This document shows, piece by piece, positions 28,501-37,412 of a DNA stretch of 64,000 nt. This stretch comes from Vanessa cardui (taxonomy: Eukaryota; Arthropoda; Insecta; Lepidoptera; Nymphalidae). The notes below the pieces were generated by a model. It worked only from the letters and a program-made list of their open reading frames with translations. It searched no databases and was not told the origin of the DNA. The DNA lies in NCBI RefSeq assembly GCF_905220365.1, contig NC_061140.1, forward strand, positions 8,372,501-8,436,500. The letters are read 5' to 3'. Position 1 is the stretch's first letter. Each line of letters opens with the position of its first letter. The position numbers were made by a program, and so were the translations under genes.

Positions 28501-29334
28501 GCGAAATACTTATAACGTAATGTTTTCTTAACGTTTTCGCACGTTCGTGACAGATGTTCGATACAAATACGATTTCAAATCACTCAATTATTAAATATAA
28601 TACGTTAAAACTGTACTTGTTTTTAGTTTTACTACGAAAAGTAAAAAAATAACTATTTCCAATACAAGCATTAAGTCCATTTAAAGCAACTTTGTTTTAT
28701 ACTATGTAATGATGAAGGAAAACATGCAATATAACTTACATGTGTGGATATAATTTATCCCCAAGGTCAGCTTTTAACTCATATTGAAGATGCATAGTGT
28801 AATACACTATTACATTTTCAAAAAATAATTAGTCCCATTTCTGCACCTAACCCTAAAATTGGGACAGTAGTTCTTTGTGCGACCCCGTCTTGGTAGGTAC
28901 CACCCACTCATCAGTTATTTTACCGCTAAATAACATTACTCAGTATTGTTGTGTTCCGGTTTGAAGGGTGAGTGAGCCAGTGTAACTACGGGCACAAGAG
29001 ACATAACATCTTAGTTCCCAAGGTTGGCGCATTGACGATGTAAGGAATAGTTAATATTTCTTACAGCGTCATTGTCTATGGGTGATGGTGACCACTTACC
29101 ATCATGTAAAAAAAAATTTAAAAAAACTTGTGCTTATTCAATGTGGGGTAGTATATATTTGTAAATATATCGAGTAATTAATAAATATGTCCTAATACTC
29201 CAGTCCTCGACGTGGAAACCTTCGAGCGTCTGCTGGGCCCGTGCATGGAGATAATGAAGCGCAACATCGACGACTACGAGGAGCAACTCGTTAAACTGTT
29301 TGGGGACAAGAGCAACCTGACCGACGTGCGATGA
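7304..29334 (+). CDS. Pka-R2: cAMP-dependent protein kinase type II regulatory subunit
   Basis: Seven exons (7304-7517, 9639-9829, 12091-12228, 13142-13354, 25669-25840, 27752-27841, 29204-29334) join in frame to 382 codons ending TGA, close to the usual length of insect RII. Residues ~8-45 form the dimerisation/docking helices that bind A-kinase anchoring proteins. Residues 81-84 (RRKS) are the inhibitor site; Ser84 marks it as type II, because it can be autophosphorylated, whereas type I has Ala or Gly there. The acidic E-E-D-D-S-D-E patch follows. Two cyclic-nucleotide-binding domains carry phosphate-binding cassettes FGELALMYNMPRAA (192-205) and FGELALVTHKPRAA (315-328), both with the key Glu and Arg. 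The protein holds the catalytic subunit inactive until cAMP binds. The start Met was chosen because the docking domain begins directly after it. The introns, especially the 12.3 kb fourth, are full of repeats. Confidence 0.95.
7518..9638 (+). other. Pka-R2 intron 1
   Basis: 2.1 kb of AT-rich sequence with poly-T runs. I see no recurring repeat, ORF or RNA gene in it. Confidence 0.5.
9639..9829 (+). CDS. Pka-R2: Pka-R2 exon 2 (inhibitor site)
   Basis: It completes Glu72, carries RRKSV at 81-85 and the acidic segment, then the start of CNB domain A. The acceptor is TTTGTACAG. The donor CAG|GTTTGA is weaker than the others, but the frame continues exactly into exon 3. Confidence 0.9.
10571..10765 (-). 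mobile_element. Helitron-like 3' end fragment (Pka-R2 intron 2)
   Basis: It contains CCCGCCCCGGCTTCGCACGG at its 3' terminus (minus-strand reading), the GC-rich terminal hairpin motif of a lepidopteran Helitron-type repeat also present at 48426 and 53545. A further shortened GC motif lies near 10064-10093. Confidence 0.4.
11058..11413 (+). repeat. Tandem duplication, period 179 bp (Pka-R2 intron 2)
   Basis: The block starting ACAATAATGGCGTCCACTAC at 11058 recurs at 11237, and about 170 bases match with few substitutions and short indels in poly-T tracts. Confidence 0.85.
12091..12228 (+). CDS. Pka-R2: Pka-R2 exon 3 (CNB-A, first half)
   Basis: 46 codons (136-181), phase 0 at both ends, containing the P-G-E-Y-V-I-R-Q-G-D-D-G-D-N-F-Y beta-barrel core of CNB-A. 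Confidence 0.95.
12606..12896 (-). mobile_element. tRNA-derived SINE, family A, copy 2 (Pka-R2 intron 3)
   Basis: A nearly full-length match to copy 1, antisense to Pka-R2, with B-box-like GGGTTCAAACCC on the minus strand. Confidence 0.85.
13008..13096 (+). repeat. Short tandem repeat, period 34 bp, next to exon 4
   Basis: CCCTTAGAGGTGCAGGTCAT starts at 13008, 13042 and 13076. The third copy runs into the region of the exon 4 acceptor, about 45 bases away. Confidence 0.9.
13142..13354 (+). CDS. Pka-R2: Pka-R2 exon 4 (CNB-A phosphate-binding cassette)
   Basis: 71 codons (182-252) with cassette A and the B/C helix region including W-A-M-D-R and the linker to CNB-B. It is markedly more GC-rich than exons 1 and 6. 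A CRE-type octamer overlaps the start of the downstream intron (13358-13365). Confidence 0.95.
14088..14381 (-). mobile_element. tRNA-derived SINE, family A, copy 3 (Pka-R2 intron 4)
   Basis: Same body and tRNA-like head as copy 1; more diverged, with several small indels. Confidence 0.8.
15450..15890 (-). mobile_element. LINE 3' fragment, copy 2 (Pka-R2 intron 4)
   Basis: It shares the CTCAAACTCAAA tail, the CACCGGTTCGGAAAA and GAAACTCAGCGGGT motifs and the degraded RT C-terminal coding remnant with 5863-6320. The left end of the LINE (right side on +) is approximate. Confidence 0.65.
17871..18405 (+). mobile_element. Interspersed repeat family B, long copy 1
   Basis: About 530 bp that matches 45157-45668 with small indels. 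The first ~250 bases are found only in these two copies. The last ~260 bases (TGGTAGGG ... CCATAAAAAA) are the widespread part seen in at least seven other places. It ends in an A-rich tail, as retroposed elements do. Confidence 0.75.
19351..19358. promoter_or_regulatory. CRE-type octamer TGACGTCA (Pka-R2 intron 4)
   Basis: A perfect palindromic CREB/ATF consensus, one of nine in the window. Binding is not shown by sequence alone. Confidence 0.35.
19838..19998 (+). mobile_element. Interspersed repeat family B, degraded copy
   Basis: Recognisable by GGGACATAACATCT and the GACCACTTACCGTCAG-like end; about 160 bases remain. Confidence 0.55.
21011..21349 (-). mobile_element. LINE 3' fragment, copy 3 (Pka-R2 intron 4)
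   Basis: Same tail as at 5863 and 15450, with the CACCGGTTCGGAAAA motif and TTGAACGCTTTCTGGGATCC remnant; shorter. Confidence 0.65.
21834..22110 (+). mobile_element. tRNA-derived SINE, family A, copy 4 (Pka-R2 intron 4)
   Basis: Plus-strand copy with head TGGCCCAGTGGTTAGA and a B-box-like GGGTTCAACCC. It ends near GCAGTGGGAAATG without the TTG tail. Confidence 0.85.
22398..22496. repeat. 43 bp inverted repeat with 13-base spacer
   Basis: Arms 22398-22440 and 22454-22496 are reverse complements with one mismatch (G/C in GGAAsTTGG). The spacer is AGGAGGGCTTCAT. No terminal features of a transposon were seen around it. Confidence 0.9.
23540..23547. promoter_or_regulatory. CRE-type octamer TGACGTCA (Pka-R2 intron 4)
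   Basis: It lies within a less AT-rich segment that also has AGACGTCA (23360) and CGACGTCA (23583), so it is the best candidate for a regulatory cluster. Confidence 0.4.
24644..24849 (+). mobile_element. Interspersed repeat family B, copy
   Basis: It matches the common part of the family from AGGGCTTTGTGCGAGCC to the AATAGTTAATATTTCTTACA segment; the A-rich end is lost. Confidence 0.65.
24953..24980. repeat. (TC)n microsatellite
   Basis: About 12 CT units in Pka-R2 intron 4. Confidence 0.9.
25255..25372 (-). mobile_element. MITE-like inverted-repeat element, diverged copy
   Basis: Inverted ends around GGGATATTTACCATG and CATGGTAAATATCCC flank an interior that aligns, in reverse orientation, with that of 51000-51155. 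The shared ends and interior argue for one non-autonomous DNA-transposon family. Confidence 0.55.
25391..25612 (-). mobile_element. tRNA-derived SINE, family C, copy 1
   Basis: On the minus strand it begins with TGGTCGAGTGG (A-box-like) and carries GGGTTTGATTCCCGG (B-box-like). A second copy is at 58454-58672 with the same ACAACATCACATACATTACT end. It stops 56 bases before Pka-R2 exon 5. Confidence 0.8.
25669..25840 (+). CDS. Pka-R2: Pka-R2 exon 5 (CNB-B, first half)
   Basis: It encodes residues 253-309 (P-Y-E-R ... I-K-R-L) and the first base of Gly310. GC-rich, with donor G|GTGAGA. It follows a SINE by about 55 bases. Confidence 0.95.
25918..26574 (+). repeat. Minisatellite, 63/67 bp units, ~10 copies (Pka-R2 intron 5)
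   Basis: Units run from TGCCCTAGCATCCCATAAGG through CTCCCCGATCCCTAGGTCCC to ATTCAAATGCCCCCTGATTAC. Units 4, 7 and 10 contain an extra CGAT (CCGATCGATCCC), making them 67 bp. The array leaves long open frames on both strands, which are an artefact of its period being divisible by three. Confidence 0.95.
27277..27533 (-). mobile_element. Interspersed repeat family B, minus-strand copy (Pka-R2 intron 5)
   Basis: The reverse complement of the common family B part. Its A-rich end appears as the poly-T at the left, and its start abuts the degraded plus-strand copy at 27535. Confidence 0.7.
27535..27665 (+). mobile_element. Interspersed repeat family B, degraded copy
   Basis: AAGGGACATAATATCTTAGTC and GGTTAATATTGC retain the family pattern. 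Together with the previous copy it makes a head-to-head pair 90-220 bases before exon 6. Confidence 0.5.
27752..27841 (+). CDS. Pka-R2: Pka-R2 exon 6 (CNB-B phosphate-binding cassette)
   Basis: A 90 bp exon carrying G-K-G-G-Y-F-G-E-L-A-L and the conserved P-R-A-A-S of cassette B. TGTTACAG acceptor and T|GTAAGT donor. Confidence 0.95.
27989..28262 (+). mobile_element. tRNA-derived SINE, family A, copy 5 (Pka-R2 intron 6)
   Basis: Head TGGCCTAGTAGTTAGAAC is diverged. The body and the end AGCCCAGCAGTGGGAATTG match the family. Confidence 0.8.
28862..29105 (+). mobile_element. Interspersed repeat family B, copy (Pka-R2 intron 6)
   Basis: It matches the common part and ends about 100 bases before exon 7. 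Confidence 0.7.
29204..29334 (+). CDS. Pka-R2: Pka-R2 exon 7 (C terminus)
   Basis: It encodes the final helices (L-D-V-E-T-F-E-R-L-L-G-P-C ... Y-E-E-Q-L) and ends with TGA at 29332-29334. Confidence 0.95.
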
Positions 29335-29811
29335 ACGACCGGCCCCCCACCGAAGCCCCCCTTTGCCGTAATCACACCCCCTATTGCCTTTCGTGTTCAG
29401 TTCGTGGCTGGAAACCATACTCGTTTAAAACAATTCTTGCTCAAATTGTCAAAAAATATTTTTTCTTATGGCAATTATTTTGTTCAATAGCAATGGATTG
29501 TTTTATATAACAGGGTATTTAACTTTGTGGAAAATTTTATGGAATGTGATTTGTATTAATACCGGAAGGGATATTGGATGTAGTTGGAAAATTCAAGAAG
29601 TGATTATTCGATTTAATGGCAACATTTACTTAATATGGTTTTCAGCCGTTTAAAAGATGGATTACATCTAAAAGATGCTATGGTATCTCACTAAAGTTAT
29701 TTATATCCTAGTTATTATTCGTTTAATAACTATACCATTATATTTTATTTTCGTTCTTTGTATATTCCTAAATATTTGAAGTTTGTGCCATGTTATTTTT
29801 TATTAATTAAA

Positions 29812-29817
29812 AATAAA
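29812..29817 (+). promoter_or_regulatory. Candidate proximal polyadenylation signal of Pka-R2
   Basis: AATAAA 478 bases after the stop codon; another AATAAA lies at 29843-29848. Confidence 0.35.
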
Positions 29818-32800
29818 GATTACGTTATTAAGGAAGGGGGGGAATAAATCTACCAGCGTCGGATAATATTGCATTGTAACAATAATACGCTTATTTTAGA
29901 TAGATAAAATGCCTTAGTAGCTATGTAAATAATGATCCCACGCTTTGTCATCGATTGCACTGCTCGTTCGATGAAGACTAGAACTAATTCATTGAACTTT
30001 ATTTTAACGTAGATGAGTCCATTTTAGACTGGCGCCTTTCGAATGATTTGCGTACAAGTTTGTGAAACTATGTAGTATTATCGAGCACTCGAATACAGCT
30101 CAGCTCATTACTGTTTAGTAAACGACTCGACGTCTCCATTGTAACGTAGTTCCTTGTAACGTTTTTTCACAAATGTTCAATTTGACTGAAATAATTTAAA
30201 AAAGGAATTTATCCTTTAAGTGTCAAATGTCAGTTCGGTGACAGGGCGGGTGTCAAATCATGATAAGTATGTACTGGGAAGATGGCATTTAGTCTTTAAA
30301 TTAAAAAAAAAAAAGATGTTTTAGTAGTGGGACGACAATGCAATACTACACGGCGCTGTATCCTGTCTTATATTAGGATAATCTCTGCTACCGCCATTTT
30401 CTATTTTTTAAGATTGTTCGTTACACCTAACACTGGCTTGAAATCATAAAAAAAAAAATATAATATTAAATTAGGTAAAGTTTCATTTTATCGGTGATTA
30501 GATTAAATCTTCTCGCTAACTAATTAATTTATTTATTTTATTAATTTAAATAAAATGTTTCTATATTTATGTATATTGAGAATGTTATATTACAATCAGT
30601 TAGTGAATGCCAAATTAATTAATATTTACGAGAGTGTAAACAGTACAGGACGATGAGAATTTACAATGAGGCATATTGTAAAGAGCAAATTGGGATGTAG
30701 TCGTTGCGTTGCCGACGAATTCATTTTTTTTTATTTAATTTAATTATTATTTTTATATAGACCGTTGTGTGTATATTTTAAATGAGAGGTTTGTTTATGT
30801 TGTCTATTTGAAATATTACGTTTATAAAATATTCTTTATTGTCATTTCCTCGTCCTATTTTAGTAAATAGATCTGAGGTTTGTTATGATTGTAACACCGT
30901 ACAGAGAAGCGTGCGAACTGAAACGAGCCCGCATTGTCTCTTCACGATGATACTCCCTCGTTGCGTGTGTATGACCATGAGTTATGCAACCTCCTCGGTC
31001 GGATCTCCTCGGTCCGGCCGAACGGAGCCGAGCCCGTGTTACCTCCGCCATGTCGAGTGCGCGCCATATCCCAACCCTCAGGTGTAGCGCCCCAGTATTA
31101 TTTCAATTCCTGCCTTCATTTGTAAATCCAGCCAAAGTAGTTGAATACATAAATCATATGTAGCACTAAATATGTAAGTCTATATTTACATGTAGTAGTT
31201 AGTTTTTGTCACTTCTTATTGTAATTTAAATATTTGTAGATTAGGAAATTAATGGAGTATAGACAGATCCTGAGGGGTGTCGTGTGTTGTGTTATATTAC
31301 TATTTTTTTTTGACGTACAAAACGTGTACAAATTGTTTCAGTTGCCATAGAACATTATAATTGTTTAATTATATTAAAGTACGATGTCACGATACTTTTA
31401 ATTTTAATGTGACGCCGCCCTACTGTCTCTATCGGAAGTTTCGTCTCCAGTACATAACGTCATATCGATTGATTCGTCCATAGTTCTCGATGCTTGCTTG
31501 TATACTAACAGTTTCAATGCGACAGGTTTGTGTTCCTCATACTTAGCTTATACATTCCCGAGTTGCTGATGTCAAAGTTTTATTAGAAAAATGATTTATT
31601 TTTGTTATCGAATTATAGTTTTAATTTATTTCGCAATAGAGGAAATCACTTAAAGTGCCTTCGTGAGCACATCCGGTTAATTTACAATTGAAACTGTCAC
31701 TGTAGTACTCTATTGTAAATCTCGTGTTTTGACTCGCTCGTACTGCCCTCTACGTGGACTTGTGTGTATCGTGAGTTTGTTTAGTCCATTGCGAACCGGT
31801 CTCACAGACGAGTTAAATTAAAACGCCGTGTGATTTGAATATCGAGTATAACAAGATTGATTTGTCTGCGGATAAAATGTTCATTGAATATTTTACTAAA
31901 ATTTAAAATTTTACCATACTTGATAATTTTTGCATTTCTGTTATACTCTGTATTCTTAGAGCTAGACTTTCGCTTTGTGTAAATAATGTGCGCCATGTTT
32001 TACTATATGTAACGAATGGAAATTAAATTTTTTTTTTTTTTAATTGTTTTGTTTCTATGTTTAATGTTCGTGTAAATTTCAAAATTTCTTAGTATTTTCT
32101 CATTATATTATAGCAATATATCTAAAAACATGGTGGACATTTCCAATGACCATATAATAATCAGCGGGTCTGATTACAACTTTTTAGAACAGATTTATTT
32201 ATATTATTAAATATACAAATTGTATCTATTTATGCAATGAAATGTTTAACTTCCATACATCCAGATATAGTTATATTGGTTTTTGATGTGTGTGGATTGT
32301 GATTGAAAGTTATCTCTTCTGTAATACATTTTTGGGGTTGCCATCTATGAAAATATATCAGAATAGGATATCGGTGAATTTGTGAATTATATTTCTAACT
32401 CGGAAATCATATTCTTCCAAACTACATGATACTTTTAATAAAATATAGGATTATTCAAATTAAAGTAAATGACTACACATGGCAACCTAAGATAAGTTCG
32501 ACGTTTGATATTTCCTTGTATGACGCTGTGTCTGTGTGTCCCCGATGTACTGAACCCAGTAGTTGTTAAATAGTATTGTGCAATAATTACTGTCATTTAT
32601 GTCCTCTACGTGGATATCATGTTGAATCGTCAGTGTGAAATAAATTATAGATTAAAAATAAAAATAATAGCATAAGACGTAATATTTCTCTTTATACTGA
32701 TGTTAATGTCCTAACGCATCAGCTAGGAGGCTTTAGGTACATATGTAATTGTAAATCCGTATGAATTATTTCGTTCGACTCGCACACAACGTTTTGATAG

Positions 32801-33765
32801 CACAAATGTTATGTTAAACTCGTGTGTCGAAGCGACTCAGCTCTGTTGTCTTCCAAAGGGACGCACAGAAGTGACGCCGAGCGCGGCCCACTCGGGCCGC
32901 GAGACAGCCTGGCAGTTTGGTGTAAAATTGAAATTCGATACGCTTAAACTTAGCGTAAATTTTTATAAATTACTAGTCATTGGTGTCTAATGTAGATTTG
33001 TAACCTGACAGCACATTGAATTCGAACGTTTCATTATTCTAAATTCATGTTAGCCGTAAGTTCGTCATACCTGTTCCACGATAAAGCATATCAGAGCGGT
33101 GCAGCCGCGTCCTCGGCACTCCCGCTGTACGTCTGGTAGCAAGTCTGACCGCCACTAGTACCGCTTTACCACGTCATGAGCTTACCCTGTACATTTATAA
33201 AAATTATGTATCGTAAAATGTTAGAAAACTGAATTATATTTGTTTGTAGATCTAATTGCTGTTTACTTTCACCTTCTCGTAACAAAACCAACTTTTATAT
33301 ACTAAAAAATATCCTATACATTACATTACAGAATAATAAATTTAAAAATAGAAACATCAATACGTCAAAATTAGAAAATTATAACTAAAATATACTGTAA
33401 CTTGTTCATCTGTTATTTCTAGATCAGCTAATTTAATTGCAACTTGTTGGTAAAACTAGCTAAAACAGTTGCTAATAAAAACTAAGTATATGTGTGGTAT
33501 GTATGGATAAATTGTCTCTGGTATAGAGTTTCGCTTATGAGAACGTGTATCTTGAGACCCTTGATTCAAATCAGAATCTGGCTCATATAAGACAGGATTT
33601 TTGAATCAATTAATTCTTAATACTACCCCAGTTCGGAAGTTAGAATTGTTGGAACACCCATGATTCTTAAAGCACAGATTAACAAAGTGCACCTGTGTTG
33701 ACCACTAACCACAAATTTGTGCAATGTATCCCCTGCAGTATACCAGTCGCCTTGAAGTTTTGAAT

Positions 33766-33771
33766 AATAAA
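33766..33771 (+). promoter_or_regulatory. Candidate distal polyadenylation signal of Pka-R2
   Basis: AATAAA followed by AT-rich sequence, 4.4 kb after the stop. A long 3' UTR would be compatible with the repeat-poor character of 29335-33770, but use of this site is unproven. Confidence 0.25.
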
Positions 33772-34807
33772 GAATATAATTATTATATTTATTAACTGCT
33801 GTCTATATTTCCTCTACCTAATAAAATTAAAACATTAACATTTAAGCCTAAATATAATAAATTAAAAGCCTATATAGGATTTTAACTTGTATTATATTAT
33901 AAAATATATAGCCGTAAAGTTTAGCAAAGGAAAAGAGGTAATTCCAACAATTTACAGTCTGATAACTAATCTGTTGCCTTCATTAACGAAAAGAAGCATT
34001 GATATATTATATACTTATCAATTAGAAAAAAACATCAACATACTGACATAACACCTATTTTAAGATCAGAATTATTTTTATACATAAAAATAAAAATCTA
34101 ATTCAAAAGGTGCTTTATTTAAGTAGGCATGAAATTTTACAGATGCAAAAAACTTTATTTAGCATAATATCATTACACAGGTATGCATGAGTAAAATTGT
34201 CTGATATCTAATAATTTGTTAGAAACGGCCATATAAAATTTGGACTCATGAAAGTGCTATCAAGGATAGCAGTGTTTCAAAATTCTCTTAAGAGCCAAAC
34301 TTAAACAAGAGATAATAAAGCTGAAAAAGAGAAAGTATTAAAATCTTATTAAAATCTTTCAAGAAAGTTGTCAAAAAATTAAACTCAGCCAAAAACTTTT
34401 AAGAAAAAGCTGAAGAGGTAGTTGTAGTATGTCATACGGCATACCAATAAAATGTTATAACCTCAGGGTTTTTTCCCAATAGAAATAAAACATTGTTTTA
34501 TTACATAAAAAGGTTTTTTTTTTATTTTCTTATATCTATTTATGTGATAAAAATAAGATCAACATTTTAATTAAATTCATCACCCAAAACTATAAGATGC
34601 CTTATCAGCAAATAATTTTCAAAACAGTTACACTTTCATACCTGTGTTATCAAAGATTGTGTATCCTATATTTATGGTTTAAAGTTAATTTTATATATTA
34701 TTAAAATATGTGTTACAGTCCATTAAATTTATAATGTCCATTGTCTGTTTTCTGGAATAATACATAATATTATGTGTAGAGAAAAAAATACTTCAATTAT
34801 TGATATA

Positions 34808-34813
34808 TTTATT
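34808..34813 (-). promoter_or_regulatory. Candidate polyadenylation signal of CCNQ
   Basis: AATAAA on the minus strand, 37 bases after the stop codon. Confidence 0.5.
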
Positions 34814-34849
34814 TAGGTTATTTTTTAAAAACATTCATATATTTTTGTA

Positions 34850-34939
34850 TCATATGGGTTCTGGTTCTCTGCCATATACTTGCATTATTTTCTCCATAAT
34901 TTCCCAATTCTTTTCCTTCTGTAAGTCCTTTGTGAATAC
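34850..34939 (-). CDS. CCNQ: CCNQ exon 2
   Basis: 29 codons plus TGA encoding a charged helix (D-L-Q-K-E-K-N-W-E-I-M-E-K-I) that matches the C-terminal helix of this cyclin family. Confidence 0.85.
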   Translation of the reverse strand, partial: VFTKDLQKEKNWEIMEKIMQVYGREPEPI

Positions 34940-35935
34940 CTGTAATAATGAAATAGAGATAACAATGAAGTTATTAAAAAAACATTAATTAAATAATTGT
35001 CATTAAATATTTGTAAAATTCTCTATAATTTAAGGTTAATAATATTAATTTAGAATAAATTAATGAGTTCAATAATATTCATCATCAATTTCTACCAGAA
35101 AAGTAACATTGTTATGAAAACAAATTAAAACAATTTCACTTTTTTATACAAATCTGAAATAAATTGAATAATATGTAATAAAACACTAGTTAAAATAATA
35201 TATGGCTTATTAAGAATTTTAAAGTCAATAAAATTTATAATTTTACTAAATGATGAAAAAAATACTAACAGAATACCAAGCAGCATCATCATCTAACGTG
35301 GAGGCCAGCGGAACTGATACTCCCAGCACATGCAATGCCAAAGTCAAGCATGCTACGGCAACATGAGGAGCTCGGTAATCCAATATCAAAGGGGAATGAT
35401 GGAAGTCTTGCAAGAAGGCCATTGCTGTCCTCGCTATCGGTGCTGATCGCCACTGAGCGACTGGGAACCATTCCTGCAGCGAGCGTAGGTAATGCAGTAA
35501 ATACCGATGAGGCGATGGTGCGTCCAAGTTGAAACCCAATAAACGCAGAACAAGTAATTCAGCTTGAGCCACAGAACCTCTCCATGACCAATATTCTTCG
35601 CCTAACTCTAAAGGTCCAGCTCCGCGATTAATAGAATTGTGGGCCACGTTCACGGCGTCTCTTAGCCTCACCGCCTCATCTCGAGACTTCCCAGCAGCAC
35701 AAAGACAAGCTGTGCAGATGACATAGCAATCATAGTCATTTTTATCAGCTTCTTTAAAGAATTTATGATAGAATATTGCGGCAGTAGCAACGGTTGCCGG
35801 CTGTAGTCCAAGTTTTATGCCGCACTCAAAAATGAAATTTGTTGCTAAACTGTGACTAGGAGCACTTCTATAATCAGGTAGTCGCCGCTCTCGTCGACTA
35901 CTTTGTAACGCCATTACATCAATCACGTCTTTCAT
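34850..35935 (-). CDS. CCNQ: Cyclin-Q (CCNQ/FAM58-type cyclin)
   Basis: Two exons on the minus strand (35935-35270, then 34939-34850) encode 251 residues, close to the ~248 of human cyclin-Q. The acceptor CAG|GTATTC and donor CT|GTTAGT keep the frame. The N-terminal region up to ~residue 30 is basic. Residues ~35-145 form the first cyclin fold (F-I-F-E-C-G-I-K-L-G-L ... T-A-A-I-F-Y-H-K-F-F ... C-T-A-C-L-C-A-A-G-K) and the rest the second fold (E-L-L-V-L-R-L-L-G-F ... H-V-A-V-A-C-L-T-L-A-L). In vertebrates cyclin-Q activates CDK10. The 3' end faces Pka-R2, and an LTR retrotransposon sits about 310 bases upstream of the start codon. Confidence 0.9.
35270..35935 (-). CDS. CCNQ: CCNQ exon 1
   Basis: 222 codons starting MKDVIDVMALQ. 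The frame runs a few codons further into the intron but splicing at GTTAGT is required to reach the conserved-looking C-terminal tail. Confidence 0.9.
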
Positions 35936-36253
35936 TGTTGTTTAGTAGAATTAGATTTAAATCCAAGCGCTTAATACTTAGGAGTTATTGAAACTATAGC
36001 AACTATAAGCATGCAAAACAACAAAATTTGACAAGTACACAGATAGCGATAAAGCATTACTAGAGAGCACAGACTAGCATAAAAAAAAATTAGATTTAGA
36101 TTTTGAAATAGCTTTTTAATATAAAATATAATTTAAATATTTTAATTAGTTCATATATTGTTGGTAATGCAAAAAAAGTTGGGTAAATAATAAATAACAA
36201 TAGTATTAATTTTTATCATTTATAATTTTTCATGTTAAAATTCACTACCACGC

Positions 36254-36365
36254 TGACATATAATATTTAAAAGTAAACTAATGACATGTAATGTCTTTTT
36301 AAATGTGTCTAATTTTATTCGTAATAAAACCATAATTCTATGGTGTTGCTTATTTATTTATATCA
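36254..36365 (+). repeat. 5' LTR, 112 bp
   Basis: TGACATATAATATTTAAAAG ... TATTTATTTATATCA. It contains an AATAAA (36323-36328) that may serve as polyadenylation signal and a TTTTTAAATG promoter-like stretch. Confidence 0.95.
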
Positions 36366-36396
36366 ATTTATTACGATTTACGAATAATTAATATCA

Positions 36397-37321
36397 ATGT
36401 CAGAAGTATATTCTATGCCATCTTATATATCAACCATGTCAAGATATCTCCGTCCTGAAACTTTTAATGTCGAACCTGATACGGCATCTGCAGATTTGCG
36501 ATGGTCACACTGGAGGCATACATTCATAAACTTTATCTCAGAAGAAGCTTGTAACGAAACTGATATGAAACTCAAATTATTAATAAATCATCTATCTCCT
36601 ACCGTGTACTCCTATATACGCTATTGTAAATCCTACGAGCATGCCTTATCATTATTAGATCACATATATTTAAAGCCTAAAAATGAATTTTTTTCTCGAT
36701 ATACTTTAGTTGCTCGAAAACAAAAACAGGATGAAACTATTACAGAATACGTACACGCACTGAAATTATTAGCACATGATTGCAATTTTAAAGCCTGAAG
36801 AATATAAGAATGAATACATTCGTGACGCGTTTGTTGCTGGGATCACATCCCAAACAATACGACAGAGACTCTTAGAAAACACTTCCTTAAGTTTAGATGA
36901 AGCCCTAAATCAAGCGATTACTTTAGAATCAGCCGAACGAAATTCTCGAGGCTATATTAATAATAATTCTTTTAATCTAAATGCTCTTTCTAAACAGGAA
37001 CAAGAAACGCCAATTCAACAAAACTTAGCTATAGCAAATTATTCAAGAAAGAAGCAGTGCTTCTTTTGTGGTGGCAGCATTCATCGACGATTTAAGTGTT
37101 CTGCTCGTAATGCCACCTGCCAACTTTGCTCCAAAACAGGTCATTTCGCTAATGTCTGCCGTAGTAATAAAGAAACACTTAACTATGTTGTAAAAGAAGG
37201 TGCACCGGTGGAGGTTGCTACGATTTCTGCGGCCTCACCTTCTAGCTTAAAAAGAGCTACGGTATCAGTACAATTAACGATTACAAAGCTGATGCACTTA
37301 TTGATACTGGTAGTTCCGTAA
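36397..37321 (+). pseudogene. gag: Retrotransposon gag, broken by a frame shift
   Basis: The first reading frame (36397-36798) encodes a capsid-like region with W-S-H-W-R-H-T-F and ends at TGA. The continuation is in another frame from about 36776 (E-E-Y-K-N-E-Y-I-R-D-A-F-V-A-G-I). The break falls inside the conserved capsid region, so an indel is more likely than programmed frameshifting. Two CX2CX4HX4C zinc knuckles follow at about 37058-37099 and 37118-37159, showing nucleic-acid binding. The second frame ends at 37321, overlapping the protease frame. Confidence 0.85.
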
Positions 37322-37412
37322 GTTTCGTAAGCGGTTCTTTAGCGCAAACAATACATCTGAAAAGAAATCCAAGCAGGCCATAACTTTAGCCTCACTTAAT
37401 CACATATCTTTT
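37270..37412 (+). pseudogene. pro: Retrotransposon protease, frame-broken
   Basis: The catalytic D-T-G-S-S motif (37303-37317) lies in a frame different from both the gag tail and the RT. That frame stops at 37381-37383, and the rest of the protease continues in the pol frame from about 37370. At least one of the two shifts must be mutational; the gag-to-protease shift could in principle be programmed, as is common in such elements. Confidence 0.75.

Larger units (their letters stand above)
29335..34849. other. Pka-R2 3' UTR and convergent intergenic region
   Basis: 5.5 kb between two convergent stop codons. It is unusually free of the repeat families that fill the rest of the window, which fits a long 3' UTR over at least the first 4 kb. 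It contains a short GC-rich patch (30920-31090) and a GC-stem hairpin at 32882-32901. No convincing ORF. Confidence 0.4.

Noticed and set aside
35246..35269. Cyclin-Q reading frame extending to 35246 as a single-exon protein
   Set aside because: The last residues come from the intron; splicing at GTTAGT to 34939 gives a family-like C-terminal helix and normal length.
36780..36800. Programmed +1 frameshift within gag
   Set aside because: The break falls inside the conserved capsid region rather than at a gag-pol boundary, and no typical slippery site is present, so an indel is simpler.
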